NCBI GenBank assembly: GCA_029224965.1
Contig: JAQXVO010000004.1
Span: forward strand, 1-64,000
DNA length: 64,000 bases
From: Lachnospiraceae bacterium
Lineage (GTDB): Bacteria; Bacillota; Clostridia; Lachnospirales; Lachnospiraceae
Direction of reading: 5' to 3'
Shown here: positions 16,436-24,673 of the stretch, piece by piece
Layout: every line of letters starts with the position of its first letter
How positions within the stretch are numbered: the first letter of the stretch is position 1
Translations under genes and position numbers: made by a program
The notes under the pieces: generated by a model
What the model was told of the DNA's origin: nothing
The model's input: the letters and a program-made list of their open reading frames with translations, nothing else
Databases searched by the model: none

Positions 16436-18124
16436 ATGGGAGATAATAATTCGATGATGGAACAAAGCAATGACTCTGAAAACGAGTCTTCTATTTATCA
16501 ATTTGACTTTCCAATGAATTCTTATCAATGGCATCCTGTGGGGAAAAATCTGGCGGTCCTGTATCGACTGTTTGCGGGGATAGTCCTTAATATTCTATGG
16601 ATTGCAGCGGTAGTTTTTACGGCATACCGGGTCATTGAATACTTTATGCTTAGTATACCAGGTATGTTAGGCGTCCTGCTGGCCCTCTATCTGCTGGTTC
16701 TTATAACATTCAGGATTTTTCTAAATAATCTTTTTGTTACTCTGTCCAGAAGGCTGTCTTTACAGGACCGCCATGATTTTATCCTGTATCGATTTCATCA
16801 TGGCTTTGGCAGAAGAGAGAGCACCCGCACTCCCTCACTTCTTTCGATGGCACAGATTGATCTGGCAGCCGGAAATGCAGAGCTGGCAAAAGAGGCATTG
16901 AAGGAAATTCATATCGAGAAATTAAATGGATCCCAGATGAAGCTTACTGCACTTCTGTGGATTTTTACCTTTTTATCAAAGGATCCCGAAGCTGACGAAA
17001 AAAATCTGAAAGGTGCAGAGGATTGGTATCATACCTATATCAAAATTCCGGATACAAGCGGGAAATTTCCTGATGCAGAAAAGGTCGCTTCGTGGATCCG
17101 CCGGGAAAATCAGGAGGAAATGCAGTCTGTCATTTCCGGAAGTTCGTTTTCAAAACAGATTCACCTTATCCCTCAGCTTATCATCGGACTCATGCTGTCA
17201 CACGTAGTCTTTTTCGTATCTGTGTCAAACGGGCTTGCAAGCGGATGGAGTCTCCGCCCCTCGTATGAGTCAGCTGCAGGTTCTCTGACAGGTCTGTTCG
17301 TCATAGCTTTAGGATCTTCTCTCTTATGGCTGATTTATCAAAACCAGAAAATCAATGGTATTTTGGCTTTACATGGAAGAAAATGGATCAGTGTGATCGG
17401 AGGCATTGCCTGGGAGGCACTTTTCTTTCTGCTGGCGGCTGTCACCTTTCTTTCTGCTATGGGTGCACTGGATCATCAGGAGAGAATACTTGAGAAAAAT
17501 GTTCAGGATCCGCAGACTCACCGGACCTATACCTATCTGGTGACTGAGCCTGACTATGGCGTATCGGAATATTACCGTGCTATTGATTTCATGTTTATGG
17601 AAGAGTATGAAGAAGCACGTTTATACGATACGAGCCTGCAGAACTACAAGGACCAGACGACTGATACGGACAGCCAGAATTCGGACGGTCAGACACAGCA
17701 GGATGTAAGCGGGGCAGCTGATGAAAGTGGGCAGGACGTATCACAGCAGGATACTTCGGCGAACGAAGGTGATAGGCAGATGGGAGATGACGGTTTTGGC
17801 AGCCAGAATGCGATGCTGAAAGTCTTCGAATATCTGCAGAAAACAAACGCTTATCCGGATATGAATATGACATTTGGTGCCAATGCAAAAGGTGATACCT
17901 ATGCAGTGGCTGCGAAAGGAACAGAGAATGTTGATGGTACAGAAACTGCCTATGAACTCCGCTTGTATGAGAATGGCCAGAAAGATTCAGAGAGCGGGAC
18001 TGCCTGGGAGGTTGTTCTGGAGAAGGTTTATCCAAACGGAGAAAAAGATACGGAGCTGGTTGATTTTTATCTTGTGAATACAAAGAACGGTCAGATTACG
18101 GACGAACACAAGACAAATTGGTGA
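16436..18124 (+). CDS. Large T7SS-locus membrane protein, 562 aa
   Basis: I do not recognise the family. The N-terminal 35 residues are acidic and hydrophilic. Two membrane segments follow (about 40-65 and 70-95), then a cytoplasmic-looking TPR-like helical region (AAGNAELAKEALKEI near 145). Three more membrane segments lie at about 245-345. The last 210 residues are hydrophilic, with a Gln/Ser/Asp-rich stretch (SQNSDGQTQQDVSG) and a beta-rich end. ATG follows AGAAGGATACGG. As the last gene of the locus it could stand in for the missing EssA/EssB/EsaA membrane parts, but that is inference only. It is separated from the fusion gene by a long hairpin. Confidence 0.75.
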   Translation: MGDNNSMMEQSNDSENESSIYQFDFPMNSYQWHPVGKNLAVLYRLFAGIVLNILWIAAVVFTAYRVIEYFMLSIPGMLGVLLALYLLVLITFRIFLNNLFVTLSRRLSLQDRHDFILYRFHHGFGRRESTRTPSLLSMAQIDLAAGNAELAKEALKEIHIEKLNGSQMKLTALLWIFTFLSKDPEADEKNLKGAEDWYHTYIKIPDTSGKFPDAEKVASWIRRENQEEMQSVISGSSFSKQIHLIPQLIIGLMLSHVVFFVSVSNGLASGWSLRPSYESAAGSLTGLFVIALGSSLLWLIYQNQKINGILALHGRKWISVIGGIAWEALFFLLAAVTFLSAMGALDHQERILEKNVQDPQTHRTYTYLVTEPDYGVSEYYRAIDFMFMEEYEEARLYDTSLQNYKDQTTDTDSQNSDGQTQQDVSGAADESGQDVSQQDTSANEGDRQMGDDGFGSQNAMLKVFEYLQKTNAYPDMNMTFGANAKGDTYAVAAKGTENVDGTETAYELRLYENGQKDSESGTAWEVVLEKVYPNGEKDTELVDFYLVNTKNGQITDEHKTNW

Positions 18125-18142
18125 ATCTGATTTCACAGTCTG

Positions 18143-18182
18143 CCCTTCTCGACAGCGATTACAAATGGAAAGTCGAGAAGGG
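18143..18182. terminator. Hairpin closing the T7SS locus
   Basis: CCCTTCTCGAC (18143-18153) pairs perfectly with GTCGAGAAGGG (18172-18182). It lies 19 bp after the last T7SS-locus stop and before the convergent xpt gene. There is no strong T-run, so it may act bidirectionally or be weak. Confidence 0.6.
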
Positions 18183-18230
18183 GAAGCTTCAGGTGATGGC
18201 TGTTCAGATTATCTCATCTTATTATGGAGA

Positions 18231-18812
18231 TTATTCATCCTGACTGCGAAAGACCACATCACTATCACTCATAGAATCTATGATCGCCAGGGAGTGAAGA
18301 TTTATACCTTTGTCGCGAAGCTCCTTACCGCCGCTCTGAAATCCTTTTTCAATACAGATTCCGACTCCTTCGAGAGTAGCACCAGCTTCTTTAATTAAAT
18401 CAATCAGGCCATTTACGGCGCAACCGTTTGCAAGAAAGTCATCTATGATCAGAACATGGTCATCAGGAGTGAGGTACTTCTTGGATACAATCACATCGTA
18501 TACCCGTTTGTGGGTGAAAGATTGAACCTTTGTCGAATAAAGGTTTCCGTCAAGGTTAATGCTTTGTGATTTTTTGGCAAAAACCACAGGAACATGGAAA
18601 TATTGTGCTGTGATGCATGCAATGCCGATTCCGGAAGCCTCTATGGTAAGGATCTTATTGACAGGCCTGTCGCTGAATAGTCTTTTGAACTCTTTTCCCA
18701 TTTTATTGATAAAATCAATATCCATCTGATGATTCAGAAAGCCATCTACTTTCAGAATATTTCCGGGACGTACCTGTCCCTCCCGATGGATTTTTTCTTC
18801 CAGTTCTTTCAT
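18231..18812 (-). CDS. xpt: Xanthine phosphoribosyltransferase, 193 aa
   Basis: This enzyme transfers ribose-5-phosphate from PRPP to xanthine to give XMP in purine salvage. XMP is the substrate of GMP synthase, whose gene end opens this window. The PRPP-binding motif is [11 protein letters not shown], preceded by [13 protein letters not shown] and VFAKKSQ, all typical of Xpt. The length is as expected. The start at 18812 is chosen because AGAGAGGAAAC lies just upstream; an extension to 18872 has no such site. I see no purine riboswitch in its 70-90 nt leader. Confidence 0.93.
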   Translation of the reverse strand: MKELEEKIHREGQVRPGNILKVDGFLNHQMDIDFINKMGKEFKRLFSDRPVNKILTIEASGIGIACITAQYFHVPVVFAKKSQSINLDGNLYSTKVQSFTHKRVYDVIVSKKYLTPDDHVLIIDDFLANGCAVNGLIDLIKEAGATLEGVGICIEKGFQSGGKELRDKGINLHSLAIIDSMSDSDVVFRSQDE

Positions 18813-18885
18813 GAAGTTTCCTCTCTTAAGATGACACAAAACACAGGTGATGCGGCAGCACAGCTGGATCACAGGACTTTGGTTG

Positions 18886-18894
18886 ATTATATCA
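18886..18894 (-). promoter_or_regulatory. Extended -10 promoter of xpt
   Basis: On the minus strand TGATATAAT gives an extended -10 (TGN plus a perfect TATAAT) about 74 bp before the xpt start. No good -35 hexamer lies at 17 bp, which is consistent with an extended -10 promoter. Confidence 0.6.
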
Positions 18895-19022
18895 TGTAAT
18901 AGGGTATTTGCGCCCCTGTAAACAGGAAAATAGAGTATGGAATATTGACTGACTGCGAAAGGATAAATCGGAACGACATTCTTTCAATGGATCTTCTTTC
19001 AATGGAGCTGAATTTATCATAT

Positions 19023-20660
19023 CTACCGAATCTCGATAATCCGGTTCTTTCCCATGGCATGGCTCAGACGATGGGAGATGGAGATGACGGTCCGGCCCCG
19101 GGCGGATGCCTGCAGGGCGCGGATGACGCCGGCTTCGGTATCTGCGTCGAGATTGGCCGTGATTTCATCGAGAAGTAACACTTTGGGATGAGAAACCAGG
19201 GCCCGGGCAATGGAGAGAAGCTGGAGCTGTCCCTTGGAGAAGAGTTTTTCATCCATGGGAGCATCGAGACCCTGGGGAATCTCAGCAATCACATTGGACA
19301 GTCCGGTCAGGGACAGGGCCTCCTTTATATTGTTATCGCTGTAGGACCTGTCATAAAGGGTGATCTGATCCCGGATATTGCCGGGGACGGTGGTAAATTG
19401 CTGCTCAACCAGACCGAATACATGCCGTTTTTCTTCCTCCGGGATGAGACAGGGATTCTGTCCAAGCAGGGATACAGAGCCCCTGTTCGGCTCATAGAGA
19501 CCGGAGAGTAGGTTGAAGATCGTGGATTTCCCGGCTCCGGTACGGCCGGCAAAGGTGACATTTTCACCGGGCTCTATGGAAAAGGACAGGTCCTTTAAAA
19601 CGGGACGGTCTGCCTCATAGGCAAAATACACATGGTTGAAGCTGATCTCTTCTTCGCCGGACGGCTCTATATTTGCCTTCTGCCATTCCGGCTCGGCCAG
19701 GAAGCTTTGAATATGGGCAATGGCGGCAGAGGCAGCCTGAATGTTCTGGATTTCCATACCGATATTCTCAAGAGGGGAGAAGATGCTGGCAACATAGGAA
19801 ATCAGAGCCACGGCCGAACCGACCGAGATGCCAAAGAGGCTGCGGTAGTGACTTCCTCCTGCGGCAAAGATCATCATGACGGCCGTAACGGCGGCCTGGG
19901 TGATGAGGATGACAGGGGAGTAGATGCTGTCGATCAGATTGCTGCGGTCGACAGCGTCATAGCTTTCTTTAATATAGCCATCGTAAGTTTCCTCCATGTG
20001 CTTTTCGGCATGGAGATTATGGATCATGCGAAGGCAGCGTATGGTTTCCGGGACGTGGCTGTTGACCCGGGCGATGGCCCGGCGGTTGTCGAACTGGGCC
20101 TTTTTACTTGTCTTCTGGGACCATCTGGTAAAGAGAAAGAGGAGTGGGGCAGCGATCAGCACCAGGATGCCCAGGCCGATGGAACGGGTGAAAATGACAG
20201 CCAGGATGGCAATGAGTCGGAAGCAGTCCGCAAACATGCTGACAACGCCGTCGCTGTAGAGGACATCGATGGTATCGCCATCGTTGGTGAAGACGGATGC
20301 GGTCTGTCCGGATTTATGGGTATGGAAGTATTCGGAGGAAAGGCGGGACAGCTTGGCTGCGAGGGCGGATCGGATGCCGTGGGTCACTTTTTGGCCGAAG
20401 ACCGTGATAGAGGCGTCCTGGAGAGATTCCAGAATGTCAGAGATGACGATGAGGGCAAAGTAACTGAAGGCCAGGCCAAGAGAAATACTTTGGCGGGCGG
20501 TCAGCCGGTTTACGACCTTCTCCAGAACCAGGGGCGGGAGAAGGGATGCGATAATGGAACCTGTGATCAGAAGGATCATAGCGGCCAGCGTGCCTTTATT
20601 GGCTTTTACCTGCTGACCAAGAAACTTTTTTAACAGGCTGTTATTCCGCTTATTCTGCAT
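19023..20660 (-). CDS. Heterodimeric ABC exporter half, consensus-Walker subunit, 545 aa
   Basis: This is an ABC type-1 exporter with a six-helix membrane domain (about 1-300) followed by a nucleotide-binding domain. That domain has Walker A GRTGAGKST, signature FSKGQLQLLSIARAL, Walker B VLLLDEITANLD and H-loop ISISHRL. Walker B keeps its catalytic Glu, but the signature departs from LSGGQ, which is a mirror image of the partner gene upstream. I chose ATG at 20660 because AGGAGGTGACGG lies at ideal spacing. The gene overlaps its partner by 11 bp. Drug or lipid-like efflux is likely, given MarR control; the substrate is unknown. Confidence 0.92.
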   Translation of the reverse strand: MQNKRNNSLLKKFLGQQVKANKGTLAAMILLITGSIIASLLPPLVLEKVVNRLTARQSISLGLAFSYFALIVISDILESLQDASITVFGQKVTHGIRSALAAKLSRLSSEYFHTHKSGQTASVFTNDGDTIDVLYSDGVVSMFADCFRLIAILAVIFTRSIGLGILVLIAAPLLFLFTRWSQKTSKKAQFDNRRAIARVNSHVPETIRCLRMIHNLHAEKHMEETYDGYIKESYDAVDRSNLIDSIYSPVILITQAAVTAVMMIFAAGGSHYRSLFGISVGSAVALISYVASIFSPLENIGMEIQNIQAASAAIAHIQSFLAEPEWQKANIEPSGEEEISFNHVYFAYEADRPVLKDLSFSIEPGENVTFAGRTGAGKSTIFNLLSGLYEPNRGSVSLLGQNPCLIPEEEKRHVFGLVEQQFTTVPGNIRDQITLYDRSYSDNNIKEALSLTGLSNVIAEIPQGLDAPMDEKLFSKGQLQLLSIARALVSHPKVLLLDEITANLDADTEAGVIRALQASARGRTVISISHRLSHAMGKNRIIEIR

Positions 20661-22476
20661 GGCCGTCACCTCCTGTCTTTTCTTCCGACATTGTTTTTGT
20701 GTCTCTTATATCCGCTTCCCTTTTTCCGGCCTTCTGATCTGCTTTGTTCTTCCCAGCCTGCATTTCATAGAGACTCCGGTAGCCCGGCTCCTTCTCCATC
20801 ATGTCCTCATGGTCGAGGAAGGTGCCGGTCCCATTGTGAAGATAGAGCACTCGGTCGAACTGAGGAAAGTGATAGAGACGGTGGGAGATCAGAAGGATGG
20901 TCCGGTCGGGATAAGTCTTACGTATACAGTCGAGAATTTCGCTTTCAACGCTTCGATCAACGGCAGAAAAGGGGTCGTCGAGGACCAGGATGCTTCGGGC
21001 ATGGCCAAGAGTCCGGGCTAGGGCAAGCCGGGCCTGCTGGCCGCCGGAGAGCATGGATCCGGCTTCGCCTGCATTGTCGTCCTTCGTCCGGTGCATGTCT
21101 TCGAGATCCTTGTCCAGGGATGTCATCTTAAGGTAGATATCCGGATCCAGCTTTTCGCCGAGGGCGATGTTGTCAGCCAGGCTGGTGGACAGAATCTCGG
21201 GGTCATGGCCCATGTAGGTGATCCAGGTATTTCTTTCTGCAGGGGTGAGGTCCTTTAATTCCCGCCCATTGATGGTGATGGAGCCCCTGTAGTCCGCTTC
21301 ACCGATCAGTACCTTCCCAAGCAGGCTCTTGCCGGAGGCAACTTCTCCGGTAATGCCGATGATCTGGCCGGGCTCTGCCGAGAAGGAGATGTCGTGGAGA
21401 AGGGCCTTATCATAGCCAAGAGAGACATCATGGAAGGCAAGCTCTGCCTTTTCTACCGGGATTTCCTGCAGGTCTGTACTGTCTTCTATCGGTTCCTTCA
21501 TCAGCGGCTTGATCCGCTTCCAGGAAACTGCTGCCTTCTGGACGGCATTGAAGAGCTTGGCTGCATGGCTGGCTTTGACGGCCAGCTTTGTAAAGCAGGA
21601 GAGAAAGGTGGTGAAAGCGGCAATGTTCCAGGCAGTCCAGCCGCTGCCATTGACATTTTTGGCACCGAAATAGATGACGATGGCACAGCCGATCATGGCG
21701 ATGGCATCATAAAGCGGGGCCAGGGCGCCTTCGTAGAGATTGGCGATGGCGCTTTTCCTTTCATAATCCTGAAGGGCCCTTTCGTAGTTCTGGTTCCGGT
21801 TTTCCTCACGGCCATAGATACGGTAGGTAATGGCGTGACTGATCCGGTCCATGGTCAGACTGCTGAGGGTCGAGGCACTCTGCTTATAGGCGGCGCTGGC
21901 TTTTGTTACGCGGTTCTTCATCAGGGCAGCGGCAAGGTAGGCCAGGGGTGTGAAGAGACAGGCTAGGATGGTAAGTCTCCAGTCGTAATGCAGGAGCATG
22001 ACCACATAGGCAATCATGACAACGCCGGTGTCGAAGACCTCGGTGGTGAACTTCCGCATGCCTTCGCTGCAGGTATCAACGTCGGCAATAGCCTTGGTCA
22101 GGAGAGATCCGAGGTTTTCATTTCGAAGTTCTTTCGAATCGGCGTGAACGAGACTGTTGTAAAGGCTTCGGCGGATCTTTCGAGAGATGTTGTTGGCAAA
22201 GCGGCGGACGGAGAAGCGTTTGATGGCACGGGATACCTGGACGAGTGCGATGACCAGGAGATATACGATGGCAAGCAGAAGCATGTCATGGGCGCTGGCT
22301 TTTCCATGGATGATGTCATAGAGACACTGAGCCAGACGGCCTTCATAGTAGGGACCGGCCAGCATGCCAATATTGTAGATCAGGCCGGAAATAGTGACAA
22401 TGATGAGAACGGGCAGCTCGCTTCCGAAATAGGAGCGGATCCGGTCAGGATGAGAAAGAAGTCTAGCTTGCTTCAT
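20650..22476 (-). CDS. Heterodimeric ABC exporter half, degenerate-Walker subunit, 608 aa
   Basis: A six-helix membrane domain precedes a nucleotide-binding domain. That domain has Walker A GEVASGKS, a canonical signature LSGGQQARLALARTL, Walker B ILVLDDPFSAVD (Asp replaces the catalytic Glu) and ISHRLYHF as H-loop. The C-terminus carries a Lys/Glu-rich tail of about 40 residues. The AAAGGAGAAGC site supports ATG at 22476. It overlaps the MarR gene by 14 bp and the partner exporter gene by 11 bp, so all three are one transcript. Confidence 0.92.
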   Translation of the reverse strand: MKQARLLSHPDRIRSYFGSELPVLIIVTISGLIYNIGMLAGPYYEGRLAQCLYDIIHGKASAHDMLLLAIVYLLVIALVQVSRAIKRFSVRRFANNISRKIRRSLYNSLVHADSKELRNENLGSLLTKAIADVDTCSEGMRKFTTEVFDTGVVMIAYVVMLLHYDWRLTILACLFTPLAYLAAALMKNRVTKASAAYKQSASTLSSLTMDRISHAITYRIYGREENRNQNYERALQDYERKSAIANLYEGALAPLYDAIAMIGCAIVIYFGAKNVNGSGWTAWNIAAFTTFLSCFTKLAVKASHAAKLFNAVQKAAVSWKRIKPLMKEPIEDSTDLQEIPVEKAELAFHDVSLGYDKALLHDISFSAEPGQIIGITGEVASGKSLLGKVLIGEADYRGSITINGRELKDLTPAERNTWITYMGHDPEILSTSLADNIALGEKLDPDIYLKMTSLDKDLEDMHRTKDDNAGEAGSMLSGGQQARLALARTLGHARSILVLDDPFSAVDRSVESEILDCIRKTYPDRTILLISHRLYHFPQFDRVLYLHNGTGTFLDHEDMMEKEPGYRSLYEMQAGKNKADQKAGKREADIRDTKTMSEEKTGGDGHAE

Positions 22477-22951
22477 CTGCTTCTCCTTTCATGATCGCTG
22501 TGACATGGGGGAAGCCGGCCTTGGATTCCGTCTTATTGGCACGGTAGAGCTTGTGCAGAAGGGGAAGGAAGGTATCCAGTTCTTCCTGAGAGAGATTCTG
22601 GCTGAGCCAGCTGTAGTAGTGGGTTTCGATGTCAACCTTCGAGAGCTTTAAATTTTCTGCCTTGGGAGTTGCGAAGAGCTGGTCGCTCCGTCGGTCAGCA
22701 GGATTTTTCTTCTTGATCAGATAGCCCTTGGCCTCAAGGCTTGCCGCCCGTCGGGCGCAGGCACCCTTATCCAGGGTGAGTATCTCCCGGATCTCTTTCT
22801 GGGTAATGCCGGGATTGTGGCGGACCACGTGGATGAAGTCGAATTCGCCGGTGCCGATGCCGGTCGCTTTCATGGTCTGGACTGTGAATTTGGATACCTC
22901 GCGGGCAATCTTTGTGATTTCACGCAAATCGTTCCGCATGTCTTTCTGCAT
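22463..22951 (-). CDS. MarR family transcriptional regulator, 162 aa
   Basis: This is a winged-helix MarR protein: GITQKEIREILTLDKGACARRAASLEAKGYLIKKKNPADRR covers the recognition helix and the wing with its DxRS-like turn. It is the first gene of an operon with the two ABC exporter halves. A clear inverted repeat overlaps its promoter, so autorepression with release by an exporter substrate is the expected logic. GGGAGG precedes ATG at a good distance. Confidence 0.92.
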   Translation of the reverse strand: MQKDMRNDLREITKIAREVSKFTVQTMKATGIGTGEFDFIHVVRHNPGITQKEIREILTLDKGACARRAASLEAKGYLIKKKNPADRRSDQLFATPKAENLKLSKVDIETHYYSWLSQNLSQEELDTFLPLLHKLYRANKTESKAGFPHVTAIMKGEADEAS

Positions 22952-22965
22952 ATGAGCCTCCCATT

Positions 22966-23018
22966 TAGATGTAGTATCAACTAAAATGGATGATAGTACA
23001 TCTATATAGAGCTTGCAA
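22966..23018 (-). promoter_or_regulatory. MarR-operon promoter overlapped by an inverted-repeat operator
   Basis: On the minus strand, -35 TTGCAA (23013-23018) is 17 bp from -10 TATCAT (22990-22995). TAGATGTAGTATC (22966-22978) and GATAGTACATCTA (22992-23004) form a 13-bp inverted repeat with one mismatch and a 13-bp spacer. The upstream arm covers most of the spacer and part of the -10, so bound repressor would exclude RNA polymerase. Confidence 0.8.
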
Positions 23019-23057
23019 TAGAAAAATAGATCCTGCCGGAATTCTGGTGTTTTCCAG

Positions 23058-23087
23058 TAGACTTGTAAATCAGTTGAATGGTATAAT
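23058..23087 (+). promoter_or_regulatory. Probable rubrerythrin promoter
   Basis: TAGACT (23058-23063), an 18-bp spacer and a perfect TATAAT (23082-23087) precede the rubrerythrin start by about 130 bp. No PerR-box-like palindrome was recognised. Confidence 0.5.
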
Positions 23088-23216
23088 CAATATGTAGTCT
23101 GAATTTTATGGCAAATAAACAGATACTGTCGCAAAATTCATTCTGGCCTGTCGCGGCTCAGGGAGATGGAACCGGCAGGTCCGAAAAGGAGAAGCTATCA
23201 GATAGGAGGTCTAGCT

Positions 23217-23861
23217 ATGAAGTTTGTATGTAAGGTATGTGGTTATGTATACGAAGGAGACAAGGCACCGGAAGAATGTCCCAAGTGCCATCAGAAGGGT
23301 GTGTTCGAGCCGGTAGAAGAGAAGAAGAATCCCTATGCAGGCACCAAGACAGAAAAGAACCTATTGGAAGCATTTTCCGGTGAGTCACAGGCCCGGAATA
23401 AATATACCTATTTCGCTTCTGTTGCCAAGAAACAGGGATATGAGCAGATTGCAGCTCTTTTCCTGAAGACCGCAGATAATGAGAAGGAGCATGCAAAGCT
23501 CTGGTTCAAGGAACTCGGACTGCTAGGCGATACCCCGGAAAATCTTCTGGCTGCAGCAGAGGGCGAGAACTATGAGTGGACAGATATGTATGACCGTATG
23601 GCAAAGGAAGCCGATGAAGAAGGCTTCCATCAGCTGGCTGAGAAGTTCCGCGGCGTTGCTGCCATCGAGAAGTCCCATGAGGAGCGCTACCGCAAGCTGC
23701 TTCACAATGTAGAGACTAAGGAAGTCTTCAAGAAGAGTGAAGTAAAGGTATGGGAGTGCAGAAACTGCGGCCATATTGTCGTTGGAACGGAAGCTCCGGA
23801 GGTCTGCCCGGTCTGCAACCATCCGCAGTCCTTCTTTGAAGTACGTGCAGAAAACTACTAA
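23217..23861 (+). CDS. Rubrerythrin with rubredoxin domains at both ends, 214 aa
   Basis: This is a non-haem di-iron peroxidase of anaerobes that reduces H2O2 with electrons from rubredoxin-type iron. An N-terminal rubredoxin-like knuckle has C5, C8, C21 and C24 ([14 protein letters not shown]). The central ferritin-like domain (about 40-170) carries [21 protein letters not shown] and [12 protein letters not shown] second rubredoxin knuckle has C181, C184, C197 and C200 ([14 protein letters not shown]). Classical rubrerythrins have only the C-terminal domain and reverse rubrerythrins only the N-terminal one. The strong AGGAGGT site supports ATG at 23217. It is a monocistronic unit ended by a large terminator. 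Confidence 0.93.
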   Translation: MKFVCKVCGYVYEGDKAPEECPKCHQKGVFEPVEEKKNPYAGTKTEKNLLEAFSGESQARNKYTYFASVAKKQGYEQIAALFLKTADNEKEHAKLWFKELGLLGDTPENLLAAAEGENYEWTDMYDRMAKEADEEGFHQLAEKFRGVAAIEKSHEERYRKLLHNVETKEVFKKSEVKVWECRNCGHIVVGTEAPEVCPVCNHPQSFFEVRAENY

Positions 23862-23873
23862 ATCTGCTAACAT

Positions 23874-23961
23874 AAATCCCTGTAGGATTTGATTCAGCCA
23901 TTCAAGATCAGGAAATCTGACAATGGAAGGCTGGCTTCAATAGATTCTGCAGGGATTTTTT
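23874..23961 (+). terminator. Large terminator after rubrerythrin
   Basis: AAATCCCTGTAG near 23874 pairs with CTGCAGGGATTT, followed by a T-run ending near 23961. The long loop contains further self-complementary segments. The outer stem sequence resembles the guaA terminator at 76-120. Confidence 0.75.
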
Positions 23962-24012
23962 GACTTTTCTAATGTTAGCTGCAGCTTCTGGGGATGTAGG
24001 AAAGGTGGATAT

Positions 24013-24651
24013 ATGAAGATTTATAATGTTACAGATCCTGAGTTCAGAGAATATGGAAGAATTATTGAGGGATATGATCTATCGGAAATCCTTGATGCTT
24101 TAAATCAGCATACCCCTTGTCCGGAAGGCGGTACTGCTTATGTGCCGAAGGAAGAAGCCATTCAGAATCTTCCTTCCGCAAAGGCCCTGGCATCTTCACT
24201 GTTCGGCGGCCTTCCGGTAGAATTCGGCTGGTGCAATGGCCATAATACCAGGCTTAACTGCCTGGAATATCACAGGAATTCCGAGTTCAATCTCGGTACA
24301 GAAGATTTTATCCTGATTCTTGGTCTGGCAAAGGATATCAGAGACTGGAAGCTTGATACTTCGACCTGCAAGGCTTTTAAGGTCCCTGCAGGTGTGCTGG
24401 TTGAGGTCTTCGAGACCGCTCTTCACTATGCTCCCTGTTCCGCAGCTAACGGAGCAGGTTTCCGGGTTCTTGTGGCACTTCCGGACGGAACCAATACCGA
24501 AGCCCCGCATGTCGATGGAAAGAGTCCGGAAGACAGACTTCTTCGGGCAAACAATAAGTGGCTTCTTGCTCATCTGGATGCTCCGGAGGCAAAGGATGGT
24601 GCCTGGATCGGACTGACAGGAGAGAATATCGATCTTTCGGATTCCATTTGA
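24013..24651 (+). CDS. DUF4867 family cupin-like protein, 212 aa
   Basis: The sequence around HNTRLNCLEYHRNSEFNLGTEDFILILG has the spacing of a cupin metal site (His, Glu, His), and a second conserved block follows (FKVPAGVLVEVFETALHYAPC). The DUF4867 assignment rests on overall resemblance. Members are thought to be metal-dependent sugar- or acid-handling cupins, but no activity is established. GGAAAGGTGG precedes ATG. It lies 22 bp before an AlkD-like gene on the same strand. Confidence 0.7.
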   Translation: MKIYNVTDPEFREYGRIIEGYDLSEILDALNQHTPCPEGGTAYVPKEEAIQNLPSAKALASSLFGGLPVEFGWCNGHNTRLNCLEYHRNSEFNLGTEDFILILGLAKDIRDWKLDTSTCKAFKVPAGVLVEVFETALHYAPCSAANGAGFRVLVALPDGTNTEAPHVDGKSPEDRLLRANNKWLLAHLDAPEAKDGAWIGLTGENIDLSDSI

Positions 24652-24673
24652 TCAGAAATAAACAAGTTCAAAT

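Noticed and set aside
18813-18960. Purine riboswitch upstream of xpt
   Set aside because: I looked for the conserved guanine-aptamer core and did not find it; the leader is only about 70 nt after the -10.
18980-19005. Tandem TTCTTTCAATGGA copies
   Set aside because: Only two short copies at the end of an exporter gene's spacer; likely chance or slippage with no functional context.
19632-20633. 333-codon plus-strand frame opposite the ABC exporter gene
   Set aside because: It is a mirror of a minus-strand gene with all ABC motifs; Gly/Asp-rich shadow composition.
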